From positions 43,392,302-43,456,301 of the forward strand of contig NC_049901.1 of assembly GCF_001411555.2 (NCBI RefSeq): DNA of 64,000 nucleotides, in the 5' to 3' direction. This DNA comes from Juglans regia. Lineage: Eukaryota; Streptophyta; Magnoliopsida; Fagales; Juglandaceae. How positions within the stretch are numbered: the stretch's first letter is position 1; each line of letters begins with the position of its first letter. The notes beneath the pieces were generated by a model. That model had not been told where the DNA came from, did not search any database, and saw only the letters and a list, made by a program, of their open reading frames with translations. Position numbers and translations under genes: made by a program. Of the stretch, positions 25,887 through 38,400 are shown one piece after another.

Positions 25887-28800
25887 ATGGACAAAGAGGA
25901 AGATGAAACACCACCTACACCATCTCCATCGATTTCACCGACTCAAGTATGAAATATAATGGTCATTTGGAAATGTTGTTGTGTCTGATATTGCCATTTA
26001 GTTAAATCTATTTGTTATTTGTATATTATAGGGATATTATGGTCCAGGAAACCCGTACTACCCACCATTTATCATGCCTCAAAATGCATATCCAAATCCA
26101 TATACATGTGATTGGGGTAGTCAGGTAGATTTTTTTTTAATTTTTTTAGTTTTTTTTTTCCTTATATGCATTTGGGATGTTCTAACACCGTGCCTAACTA
26201 CAGCTACCGTTGATGCCACATTTTGCACCAACGATACCCTACCCTCCGTCAAATAATCCGGATGAGTTCACACAAGTTCAACATACCTACCAGGTATATT
26301 CCTTTTAAACATTTTTAGGTTTTTTTTTTCTTATTATGCATTAAATTTATTTGAACACCGTGCCTCATTACAACCTCCATCGAGTAATCCAAAGGAGTCA
26401 ACAAGATCTTAAAAGACTTCCCAACTAGCAAGTGAATCATCAATTGTACCATTGCCATTAGGTGTTGAAACTGAAAAAAATTTTGGAGGTACATCACACA
26501 CGATTGATCAGAGCTGTCACCTAACTAACGGTATTAGACTTTTAACTCAATTAGTAAACATCTAGTGTTATAATATAAATTCTAATACAAAACATGCATT
26601 TTTATTTTCAGAAATTTCGTCGGACATAAGTAAAGAGGCAGAGGCCAAAGGAACTCATGAAATATCGGATGATGATGAACGAGTTGAGGAGCTAAAGCCT
26701 GGTATGGAATTCACCACTGATAAAGAGCTTCTGGCATATTATAAGCGATATGTCAAACAACAAGGCTTTGGTGTTATCACACAAAGGACGAAGAGAAATG
26801 CATCTGGGAAACCGAAGTATGTGACAATTGGGTGTGCACGTGATAGCAGGTACCATCTGAGTCACAGTAATATCTTGAAGCCGCGACCAACAATTAAAAC
26901 GGACTGTAAAGCAAAATTAAATGCCCACTTGGACAAAAAGGGTGTATAGGTTTTGACCACTGATGAGAATACTCACAATCATAATACTGTCAACCCACAG
27001 AAGTCTAGATTTTTTAGAAGTCACAAGTATTTAGATGAATATAGTCAAAGAATGCTCGATCTGAATGACAGAGCATGTATTCAAATGAATAAAAATTTTG
27101 GAGCACTTGTTGTTGATGCGCGGGGGGGCGCGGGGGAGGGGGTTTGAGAATCTTGGATTTCAAGAGAAATATTGTCGAAATTTTATTGACAAAGCCAGAC
27201 ACTTGAGGCTGGGTAAAGGATGTGGGGAAGCACTTAGTGATTACTTTAAGAGGATGAGAAAGATGAATGATGGATTTATTTCGGTGATGGATGTGGAAGA
27301 TGAGTTATGACTCAGAAATGTGTTCTGGGCTGACGCACGTAGTCTAGCCGCATACGAGTATTTCAGAGATGTGATCACCTTTGAGACGACGTACCTAACA
27401 AATAGGTACGGTATGGATTTTGCTCTGTTTGTTGGGGTAAACCATCATGGGCAATCTATACTGTTAGGGGCTGGCTTGATTTCAAACGATGATATAAGTA
27501 CTTTTGTGTGGTTGTTCGAGTATGGTTGGACTGCATGAATGGTCAGGCTCCAAAAGCAATCATAACAGACCAAGATCGGGCAATGAAGAATGCCATTGCA
27601 ATTGTATTCCCAGAAACTCGCCATAGATATTGTCTATGGCATATCATGCAGAGACTGCTCGAAAAATTGGGATCCCACTCCCAATTCAATGCAGGATTGA
27701 AGACTGTCATTCAGAGTGTCGTATATGATTCGCATACCTGTACAGAATTTGATGCCAAGTGGGGGGGACTAATTCAGAAATTTGACCTTGGTGATAATGC
27801 GTGGCTGTAAGGGTTGTATACCGAGAAATCATATTGGGTACCAGCTTACTTGGTATTTTGGGCTGGTATGAGCACTACACAGCGGTCTGAAAGCATGAAT
27901 ATTTTTTTCGACATATATGTGCATTCAGGTACAACGTTGAAAGAATTTGTCGATCAATTTGATAATACTCTGAAGAAGAAGGTGGAAGTGGAGACGGCAG
28001 CTGATTTCAATTCGTGCAACCAAACCATCCCATGTGTATCTCCATTCCACATTGAGAAGCAATTTCAAGCAGTGTATACAAATGCCAAGTTTAAAAAAGT
28101 CCAAAGGGAGGTGTGGGGGATGATTTGTTGTAATTGCATACTTGGCACTACACAGGGTTGTATTTCCACCTTCAATGTATTAGATGAAATTTCCACGGAT
28201 GACTATGTCAAAACCGTCCAGTACATAGTTTACTATAACGAGAAGGAATGTGATATCAAATGCACGTGTGCACTATTTGAGATAATGGGCATTATTTGTA
28301 GGCATGTCTTTAAAGTTTGTCAAATGAAGAAGATTCACATGTTGCTAGAGAGGTACGTCTTGGATCGGTGGAGGAAAGATTTAAAGAGGAAATACACACT
28401 TGTCAAAAGTAGCTATGATGACTTGCGGGATAATGCGGACTCACAAAGGTATGAACTTGTGATTAAAAGATGTCTCAAATTAGCGACGCGTGTATCCCCA
28501 AGTGATGACCATGTCAATGCATTCATGCGATTTTTGGATGAGTTTAAACATAATTTTAAAGGATTACTACTTAAGTCCGGTTCAACCAAGGTCAATGAGA
28601 GCGACGTCGTGGATAAATGTAAGAAAATATTAAGTCCTAACGTTGTTCGAAGGAAATGGAGACCCCCAACGAAGAGAAAGGTTCCACCTTTGGAGAAGGT
28701 CGCAACCAAGAAAAAGAAGAAACAGGTACTCGGTTTTTTTTTAATTAATTGTAAATATGTGGATAGGTGTTTGTTTCCTTTCTAATATATGTTTATTTTT

Positions 28801-28968
28801 TGGCATTTTGAAAATTAGACTTGCAGAAAAATATTTGATGGCGAACAAGTTGGAGTTGCTGAGGTCTCGGCCCCCCAAGTTGGTGCTAATGTTGAAGATG
28901 TTGTTGTTAAAACCCAATATAGTACTGTCACACAACAAACACCATCGGACAATTATGAGAATTTGTGA
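25887..28968 (+). pseudogene. FAR1/FHY3-family (FRS, MULE-transposase-derived) pseudogene
   Basis: The family are light-signalling transcription factors descended from Mutator-like transposases. Exons with intact borders are 25887-25946 (Pro-rich start MDKEEDETPPTPSPS), 26032-26124, 26204-26293, one ending near 26531, 26612-28725 and 28819-28968. Domains in order are the FAR1 DNA-binding region (GMEFTTDKELLAYYKRYV, 26701 on), the MULE transposase core (TDQDRAMKNAIAIVFP, HRYCLWHIMQRL) and a SWIM zinc finger (CTCALFEIMGIICRH, near 28260-28305). Disabling lesions are stops at 26410, 26947, 27308 and 27808, a frameshift near 27120 beside a G-run, and another near 27520. The C-terminal part from 27814 stays open for 300 codons. 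A GC-rich leader with a possible 5' UTR exon lies at about 24830-25020. It could be a dead transposon gene or a dead FRS gene; I cannot separate these. Confidence 0.85.
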
Positions 28969-29863
28969 ATCATTGTTTATGGGTTTCTTGAAGTATTTTG
29001 GAAAAATTTGGAGGTTTCTATTAGAGATTGTGGTTGTAAAGAATATATAGATTTGTGGGTGTTCAACCTGTATGAAAATCATTATTATATTTTTGATGGG
29101 TTATTTGAAGTATTTTGTGAAAACCTGGAGCCTTTTTGTTGGCGGTTGTGGTTGTAATTAATGTACAAATAGTTGAATGCAGTACTTGTATAAAAGTCAT
29201 TATTATATAAATCATAGAAATCTTGAAGTATTTTGTACATATTTATTTCGAGGTTGCGGTTGTATGTGACAATTGTTGGTGAAATGTTTTTGGGATTATT
29301 GGAGGTTGTGCTAGCATTGAGTTTTGCTGCACTAGGTTGAGTTATGCTTTGTTTTGGTGCATTTCATTTATTATAAATGCACCAGATTGATTGTATGTGA
29401 GTTTTGCTTTTTATAGTTGAGTTATGCTTTGTTTTGCTGCATTTCATTATTATAAATGGGAACAACGCTTTTAAGGTTGAGTTTTGCTTTGTTTTGCTAC
29501 ATTTCATTCATTATTTTGTTTAAAAAATAACAAAAAATGGTTGCTGCATGTACAAGTTGCTGCATGTATATACAGTCTCTCCGCATTTGCAGGATTCTTC
29601 TTAATTAATTTCCTGTATATTCTTGTCTATAACATTCTAAAACATTGACAAAAGCCAACTCATTACATCACATGTTCATTAAATTTACTAAACACTACTA
29701 ATTACATCACATGTTCATTACAATCAGTTGTCCAAAACTGAAACAATTTACATGAGTCGAAGCATTGCCCGACATACATAAATGTTTCAATAGATACATA
29801 AAAATTACAGCAAAAATCGTAATAAACAACAACCACGACGTCAACAACGCTTTTAAGGTTCCC
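28969..29863. other. Intergenic with imperfect tandem repeats
   Basis: 29325-29520 holds three diverged repeats built on GTTGAGTTATGCTTTGTTTTG and TGCATTTCATT. The 18-mer AACAACGCTTTTAAGGTT occurs exactly at 29461-29478 and again at 29843-29860. No gene is seen. Confidence 0.5.
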
Positions 29864-30058
29864 TTATTTTAAGGTTCCCTTATACTTATTCTCCATTGCT
29901 TTATATTTGGTTTCTTCGATCATTACATGTTCATGAAATAACTTCTCATTCCTTCGTTGAGCTAACTCCAACGTAGCAAATTGGTTGTCCAAACTTGCTT
30001 TGTCTTTCCCTCTTGAAGTTCACGTGCTTGAACCGGTATTAGTACTTAAACTTGTCAT
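29864..30058 (-). pseudogene. C-terminal relic of a charged coiled-coil protein (transposon-associated Myb/SANT or NAM-like tail)
   Basis: The minus strand reads MTSLSTNTGSST, a TGA stop, then RGKDKASLDNQFATLELAQ and RRNEKLFHEHVMIEETKYK, ending in MENKYKGTLK and TAA. The heptad-like, Glu/Lys-rich helix preceded by a Ser/Thr linker resembles the tails of plant Myb/SANT-like or NAM-associated proteins that accompany PIF/Harbinger elements. Only about 64 codons remain, with an in-frame stop. No upstream domain is seen on the minus strand between 30060 and 31100. The family guess is weak; that it is a coding relic is more likely than not. Confidence 0.45.
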
Positions 30059-31356
30059 TTGTTGAAAAATAGATAAACATTGTCATTGGTAAATAGATGA
30101 GAATTCAATAATGCGAAGTCTATTTACCATGTAGTACTTTAAGCATAGCTAGAAAGATTGATAGTTGCAGATTTCAATTTTTATAGGATACAAAGTTATA
30201 TATATACATAGTTAAGAGAAGAATAAAGAAAAGGGAAACTTCATATTTCATTGACAACTGGATAGTGATTATTGTATTCAACTTTATAAGATAGCTTTAC
30301 CTTTAGCACAAATTAATGGAAACTACTATGAGATGTGGAAGGAATGCTGATTATAATTGCACTACAAGCACAAATCCAACAAAAGCATCCCAAAAATCTC
30401 ACAAAGTGTTTAATCTGGTGAACCTAGATTTGAACCAATTAATAGAGTACCCCAGATGAGTTCATCCAAGCCCTATTAATAGAGTACCCCAATTGACTCT
30501 ACAACTGAAAATTATAAATGCAGGTATCTCATTCTCTGCTTGCATTTAGACCAACTCGAACCAAAGGATGAAGGTCAGTTACATGAGATTCATGGAGACA
30601 AGCTCGCCCAACTGCAGCTCATGCATGCATTTTGCTATTATTTCCCTTGATTTATGAGTCTGAAGAAGAAGTTGATTCCGGGAGGGAGAGGCGAGAGAGG
30701 GAAATGTTTTTGAGGGAGAACCAGAGGAAGACAAATTTGGAATTGGAACGGAGGAAGATGAACCGGTTTGCCAGGTGGACTTTCGTGTAGAGTGTGAAAA
30801 TGTAAACCGGACTATGAATAGAATTTCTCATACGGCATTATTATAATTGGTTCTTAAAAAGGAATACAAGTAAAGATTCAAAGAAGAGATCGAGAGTACA
30901 TTAATTAATATTAGCTTTTTGGATTGCTTATATATTTACTTGGAAAAAAAATAAAAGTCTTTGGGTGGCCGACTGGGGGGTTAATTGCCTAATCGATGAT
31001 GATCATGTGGATAAGATCCGGTTTGTTTTCGATATTCTTTGATCGTTCTCCTACAATTTTCTCGTCAACTAGTCTAGTCTAGCTGTTTTGTCTTTTTAAG
31101 TAGAGAAGACGTACTTCAATTGTTTTGAGATAGAGCTTTTGAAAGTTCTTCTAATTCCTTCATCGTCAGCCACTTCTTATAATTTGCAGATAATGATGGA
31201 AGAGGATGAACGGAGGAAATTGTCACAGGCTGGTCTGTTTTGTCTTTTAAGTAGACGTGAGAGAGAGCTTTTGAAAGCTCTTCTACTTCCTTCATCGTCA
31301 ACAACTTCTTCTATATAATTTAAAAATGATGAACCAAAGTAAAAGGTCCATAAAAA
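30059..31356. other. Intergenic with a tandem duplication
   Basis: 31085-31200 and 31227-31335 are imperfect copies of one unit: TTTTGTCTTT(T)TAAGTAGA, AGAGCTTTTGAAAG(T/C)TCTTCTA and TTCCTTCATCGTCA. No other structure is seen in the 1.3 kb. Confidence 0.5.
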
Positions 31357-31428
31357 ATGGAAAATGGGTTTTACAAACGTCCTCTTCCTTCGCCTCCTGC
31401 CATTGATTTTCATTCTTCTCAAGGCAAG
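31357..31428 (+). pseudogene. Orphan copy of phytochelatin synthase exon 1
   Basis: ATG at 31357 opens 24 codons, [18 protein letters not shown] and then HSSQGK, ending at a GT donor (GGCAAG|GTCAGTTGCA). Exon 1 of the PCS gene 1.1 kb downstream codes [14 protein letters not shown]... and ends GGCAAG|GTCAGTTACA. The match covers the conserved [10 protein letters not shown] core, the splice site and the first intron bases. No exon 2 (KLFIEA type) follows before 32444. Either it is the remnant of a third PCS copy or it is an alternative first exon. The donor phase is zero, so splicing to exon 2 at 33580 would keep the frame. Which of the two holds cannot be told from DNA alone. Confidence 0.75.
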
Positions 31429-32017
31429 GTCAGTTGCATTCATTGCTTGCTTCCATGCACTCTTCATATATATTCCTTAGTTTTTTTATAAAAATTTATT
31501 TTAACAAAATCTCGAAGGAGTTTTAAGGGGTTTTTTTTTTTTTTAAACTCTTACGTATATGTGAGATTTATATATGTGTTCAAGTTTTGTATGTTGGTTC
31601 GTATTTAGTCGATGAGAAGTTTTACATCATGTAACACTTGCACTATACACTTTCACATGATCATTATGCAATTTTATAACCTTCTATCGATCTCGGCTGG
31701 TGCAAATCATGAACTATATATGGACGGCCTTGTGTATGGCTTAAAATGCATGCATGATATACACACATGAAAAATGATTCTTTTTATTTTTTTTAAATGT
31801 AGGTATCAAATATACTTAACTTTTTTTAAAAGAATTATTGCATATTCTAAGACTATATATATACACGTGTGTACACGCAAGTGCAAACCCATAGTAATTA
31901 GAATTTATTATATATTTAGGTTGTATTGGGATAATGAGGTATTCTTAACTATTTTATAAATAGTAGTGAAAAAATAATGATAGAATATTTAGGTTCAAAT
32001 ATTCTAAATCAATACCC

Positions 32018-32212
32018 GTGCGGGTGAGTTTGAATCTCAAACTCATCTCAATTCATCTCAATTCATCATTACAACATTTTTAAATCCTAATACAAAATAT
32101 AATAAATAATTCAACTTTTTTAAATTATAAAATAATAATAATATTAAAAAATAATATTCTAATAATATTTTATCATCTCAACTCAACTCACTTCAACATC
32201 CAAATACATCCG
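32018..32212 (-). repeat. GATGAGATGAG-type MITE, copy 6 (reverse orientation)
   Basis: It contains CAAACTCATCTCAATTCATC, ATTACAACATTTTTAAAT, AAAATATAATAAATAATTCAA and CATCTCAACTCAACTCACTT. It ends ATCCAAATACATCCGTA. It lies about 230 bases upstream of the PCS start codon, within the likely promoter. Confidence 0.7.
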
Positions 32213-32443
32213 TAGATTACGAAGATCCAGAGTTTTCCCGCTGTTTTTTTTTTTTTTTTCACCCGAATTAATTAAAAAAAAATCTTCATATTAACGGTTC
32301 GGACCTGTCTTTGACTCTTTACAGTAAAAAACTCGAATTTCCAAAACCCTAAACAGAGAGAGAGAGGGAGAGAGGGTCTTTAAACTTTAAAGTTTCGTTT
32401 TTGGAGAAAAATATTGTAAATCGAAGAGGGTTGGAATAATAAA

Positions 32444-35400
32444 ATGGCTATGGCCGGGCTGTACCGGCGAGTACTCCCGTCTCCTCCCGCAATCGATTTC
32501 GCTTCCCATGAAGGCAAGGTCAGTTACAGTTCGTTCCCCTGCCGTCCCTGAAATTCAATTACCGAATTTTTTATAGTCCTGAGACTAAACTAACAGGACA
32601 TTTTTCTTTTCAAATTGTTCGTTGAATTTAATGTTTGTGGTGGTTTGGGAATTGTTTGATTAATCGCTGAGAATTGATACATACATGCATACATACATAT
32701 ATTTGATTTTTTATAACATAACTAGCAATGTGGAAGTGTGGTCCTCTCTCTCTCTGGATTTTGTTATTCATTTGAATAATAGAAATGGAGTTTTATGCGA
32801 GTACCTATAATAATCATATACTTCTGCTTTTATTGTATTCTGTATTATAATAACTTCTATGGGTAAGATTTCAGAATTACAGCTCGGGTTATTTTGAGTG
32901 ACTGGATGGTGCCAAATTCTCAAGGATCAACGTAATTACGTTGATAACCAAGAGGGAAAAAAAAAATACAAATCACTCTGTAAATTGGAGTCTCTCCAAA
33001 ACAAAAGTTCAAACTCGATAAAAATGGCAACTGCCTTTTCCATTCCATTTCGACTTTGTTTATAGGATTACAATGATTGCGATAAACTAGGAAAGAATTA
33101 ATCAAAATAGCAAGAATTCAAAACGAATCAGATTAAACAAGAATTCAAAAATAAATTGGATAAAATCTTCCTTGAAGAAGTAATCTTCATTCCCGCATCA
33201 TCTCCATCCACCTTGGATCACGGAACTGATCTCCATTTATCTTGGATCACGGAACACTATTTACGGAACAACCTCCGTATTTGCATCACTGGATGTCTAG
33301 CGAGTGACAGTAGTAGCACCGTGAGTTTATGCTATTTAAGACTATCTGTGCTTCTTTTTTTTTTTTTTTTTTTTTTTATAAACAGTTCAGGATTTTATTT
33401 TATTTTTAATTTCCTTGAAATAAAAATAAGAAATTGTATGGATAGTGGTGGTAGCTGGTTACAACAACTATATTGATAAATGTAATCTGAGATATTTTCC
33501 AGGATAGTTATTTGCGATTAGAATCTTCATTTATGGTTCCTAATCAGACATTAACCCATAAATGTTTTTGTGATTGCAGAAGCTTTTCATTGAGGCCATT
33601 CAAAGTGGGACAATGGAAGGCTTTTATAGGTTGATTTCTTTTTTTCAGACACAATCAGAGCCCGCATATTGTGGATTGGCCAGCCTGTCCATGGTCTTGA
33701 ATGCACTCGCTATAGATCCTGGAAGAAAATGGAAGGGTATGATACAATTTATTTTGATCAAAATTTAGTATTTTGGTCCTATTTTTCCAATTAGTAAGAT
33801 GGAGCTTTTATTTCTTTAGGAGAAAAAAAAAAAGATGGAGCTTTTATTTTGGACCTGTGGTCTGTTGTCACACAAAGTTTGGTTCTAAGGGACCGGCATG
33901 CTTAGTATTTAGTTGATATGATGCTGCTCATCACTGTTTATTTAGGTTTTTTCACTGTATGGATTAACTTGTCTCAAGTGTTTTCAATCCCTAGGGGCTG
34001 GCTTAGGACCCCTCTAGGTCTAAGGGCTTGTTTGGAAAAAGTTTCCATCCTAAAATTCTCATCTCATCCCATCTCCTTCCTAAACATTACTCAAATACAA
34101 ATACTTTTAAACTAATCATTACAACTTTCCCAAACTTTCAAACAAAAAAATAAAAGACAATTCAATTTTTTCAAATCTCCAAACAAAAATAATATTAAAA
34201 AACTATATTCTAACAATATTTTTTAATTTTATTATATTTTTTATTCAACTTTTTCTCTCTCCTTTTCAAAAACCCCATAAAACATTAAAAGACATGTTGA
34301 GATGGTTGAGATGAGTTGAGAAGAGTTGAAATGGTTTTAGATGAGTTGAATAAAATATTGTTAGAATATTATTTTTTAATATTATTATTGTTTTGGGATT
34401 TGAAAAAGTTGAATTATTTATTGTATTTTGTGTGGAAATTTGGGAAAGTTGTAATGATGAGTTGAGATGAGTTTCCAATCCAAACTAGGGCTAATTCAAA
34501 TTATCTCACTACTATTCACAAATTATTTTATTACTATTCACAAAATTCTCATTTCATCTCACTCCCTAAGCTTGTACGATTTAACCCTTGGGTGCAAAAA
34601 TTTTCAAGGGGCCATGCTCTATTGGTGGAAAGCCGATAATGTACCTGATCTTCATAAAGTGGGGCATTACACTGGTCCAGAGTTTAACCAGATAAAAGAC
34701 ACGTTTCATTGCAGTCTCTGGAGTTCCTCATCATCAATAAAACCTGTCTCGAGTGTTTTCATCTGCATACGCATATGAATCATAAAAAATTATGGAGGTG
34801 CTTTTCAACCAAGTATAAACAATTTCTTTCTGTATTTTAGACCAAGTATAAGTGTATATTCAAATTATATTGGGATACCTTTATTCCATTAGCAGAAGAT
34901 ACCTTCAGTCTATTAGCTGATGCCTTTTCCACAGTAATGATTGCCATCTGTATTCGAGATCGAGTATAAATGGCTGGTTCAGATCATATTGGGATGTTTC
35001 TCCTATTTTCAACATTGCAAAACAACAGGAATTATTCATATTTCGAGATATATGAGTTTATATATCTTTTCAGGTTCTATCATGCATGTGTTACATTGTT
35101 CTCCATTTTTCTGACAGGACCTTGGAGATGGTTTGATGAATCCATGCTAGACTGTTGTGAACCTTTAGAAAAGGTCAAAGCTATAGGCATCTCATTTGGG
35201 AAGCTCGTATGTTTAGCTCATTGTGCTGGAGCAAAAGTTGAAGCCTTTCGCACAAACCAAAGTACCCTTGAAGACTTCCGTAAACATGTAATGAGATGTT
35301 CCGTTTCTGATAATTGTCATGTGATCTCATCATATGATAGATCAGCTCTGAAGCAAGTAAGTACTGGAAGATTTATTTACTTATCTATTATTTCCATACA

Positions 35401-38400
35401 TAATTTTCTTCTTTCTCTATTTGACTGCCTGAGTATTTATATATTATTTCCATACATAATCTTCTTCTTTCTCTATTTGACTGCCTGTGTATTTATTGGT
35501 GTGCATTGAATAGTGAAAATTTTATGTTGTGAATTTGATCATGCATTACCTCCCGCTATCACATGTGTACAAAAACAGGGAGCAGGGAATTGATCTGTGT
35601 TTTTGCATAAATATTTTTGAAATGGCATTGCAATGATATTATTATTTAACATTTGAAGTTCTTGATATGCAATACAAAAGAGTTATGAAGTTTTTTCTTT
35701 TACTTATAACAAAAATGAGTTATGAAAATTTTCATCGATTATTTGGGGTCTCAAGTAACTCATAAAGATCCAATTTTGGTGCGCTGTTTTCCACGTGATA
35801 GAATTGATGAAAATATCTATCAAAATTTTTGGCAGACAGGAAGTGGTCATTTTTCGCCTATTGGTGGTTACCATGTTGGAAGGGACATGGCACTAGTATT
35901 GGATGTTGCACGCTTTAAATATCCTCCTCATTGGGTTCCTCTCTCACTTCTTTGGGAAGCGATGGGTTATGTTGACAAATCAACAGGACAACAGAGAGGG
36001 TAGGCAATTGCTTAAATTTTCTTCAGTTAACTTTATTACATCAATTAACCATAAGTACATTTATGTATTATGTTGGAAGCAGTTTTTCTGGAGAAACTGC
36101 ATTGATGGGATCCTTCTACCTCTGTTCAATTCAGAGGAGAAGCTGACTTCTTAATAGATGTTTTGCAAAACCATTTTCAATAGATATATGCCACTGACTG
36201 GGGAACTTCTGATTCTTGACAACCAGTGAACCCATTTTCAGAAGCACTGAAATCCTGAATTATCTTTGATTAACAAAGGAATGTATCAGGGTTTTCTATG
36301 TATAGTTGGTAATGTTCATTAGGAGTTTAAAACTGGCTTCAACATATTAAGTTCCCAGGCAAGGCTGGAATGAGCTACCGCGAACAATGAGAGGTGCTTT
36401 GGCAATGGACAGATTCCTTATCTAGGTTGTAAATGAGTTTTTTTTCATTTTTTGCAATAAGGCGGTTATTGATAATGTCCAGAAGGTGATGATTGTAACC
36501 ATGGTTTTCCTCTTCCTCAAGTGAGGGTTTTTTTAATAAAAAGGTTATTTTCGTAAAAAAAAAAAAAAAAAAATCCCAGGCAAGGCTAGAAAATTAGCTG
36601 TGTTAGTCTTATCTAACACCCCATCATTTCCTTAGTCATTTGAAATTGTTTGAGACTACTTTATTATTTTTTTGTTTTATTAATTCTATTTTGGATAACA
36701 AATGAATGAAAGAAGTAATTATGGGAGAAAGATGATTCATCTTTTAAGGCAAGTGGCTAAGAACATACAGGCATAGTTAATAGAAAACCCGGCCCAAGGG
36801 CATGAGTGTTGCAATCAGGCAACTCGGTCATGTAGCATAAACAAAGATGAGTGTTGCCAGATTTGCTTTTGAGTTCAATGACCTAGGAATCTGATCAAAG
36901 TCTGGACGAAGATCAAATTCATTGTTTGTTTGTATGCTGTGATTTGCCTTGGGTGTTCCATTTACGTTGGCTTTGTTATGTCTCAAGATGCATTTCATGT
37001 CAATAATGTGTTTTTAACTGACGTATAATGTTTTTTATCAGGTTCATGCTTATATCAAGGCCTCACAGGGAGCCGGGATTACTTTATACCCTGGTATGTC
37101 ACAAACCTCAGTATATAGGTTTAATTATTTATGGTTTTAAATTTTTTTATTTTTCACTTTTTGTTCTCTCTCTATCTTAGTGGTCAATCTCTAATGGTGA
37201 TGCTTCCTCCCTTCATCCCCATAAGGAAGGAGGAAAAAAATTCACCTACATTATTAAACAAGTCTCTTCCCAACTTTATTAGATAATTTAGGATAGTCTT
37301 ATAAGCTAGTTGAATGATTTTACCTTGCTTTATCTCCTCTTCTTGAGTCAATTTTATTTCTCTCTATTGATTGTGATTGTGCTTTTAAGAAATCTTGGAT
37401 TACTTTTGCTGATGTTTATCCATTTGGGAGCTTCTTGCAGAGCTGTAAAAATGAGAGTTGGGTCGGTATTGCAAAATACCTCATGGATGATGTTCCTGTT
37501 CTCTTAAAGTCGGCAGATGTGAAAGATATTGAAAAAGTTCTTTCTCTTATTGTCACATCACTTCCATCAAATTTTGGAGAGTTCATCAAGTGGATTGCAG
37601 AGGTTCGAAGACGAGAGGACGGTGATCAAAGATTAAGCCCAGAGGAGAAAGCAAGGGTTACTGTCAAGGTGTTGGAGAAGCTTCGTGTCCTTTACCATTT
37701 CTCTTTTTCTTTTGATGACCAGATATTAATTCAGCAGTTTATTTAGTTTCCTCCAAAATTTTGAACCTAAGATTTGTTATTACAGGAAGAGGTATTGAAA
37801 CAGGTGCAGGAGACTGGCCTCTTTAAACACGTGTCAGCATTTTTATCCTCAGCAAATTCATGCTGCAGGAACTTACCGCTTTTGAGTCATCAAGACAATT
37901 TTCCTGACATAGCTGCAAGTGTTTGTTGCCAAGGGGCAGAAATTTTGGCTGGGATATCCAGTGCCTCAGGTGAGTATTGCTGTCGAGAAACATGCATAAA
38001 TTGCCTGAAGGCTAATGGTGACAACCTTGTTACGGTAGTTTCTGGGACAGTAGTTAATGGAAAGAGTGAGCATGGGGTTGATGTGCTGTTTCCTTCATCC
38101 CAAATGAAACCCGGTTGCTGTTGCTCTGCCTCAAGCAATTACATTGGAATCCACCCAGCTAGCAATGATGTTCTAACGGCACTTTTACTGGCGTTGCCTC
38201 CAGAAACATGGTCTGGTATAAAAAATGAGAATGTTTTATTGGAAATATCCAGCCTCGTCTTGACTGAAAATCTTCCCACCTTGCTTCAAGAAGAGGTAAC
38301 TAATTCATACCAGTTTGTTCTTGCAAGATCTTGCTTCTTTTGTCACAGCTTAGCATTTCTATAATGTGGTGGCTGTTGCTCCACAAGTTTGTTTTACGAC

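Noticed and set aside
35722..35835. In-frame extension upstream of PCS-A exon 4
   Set aside because: The exon begins at the AG before ACAGGAAGTGG, which gives a length identical to copy B. The extension is intron.
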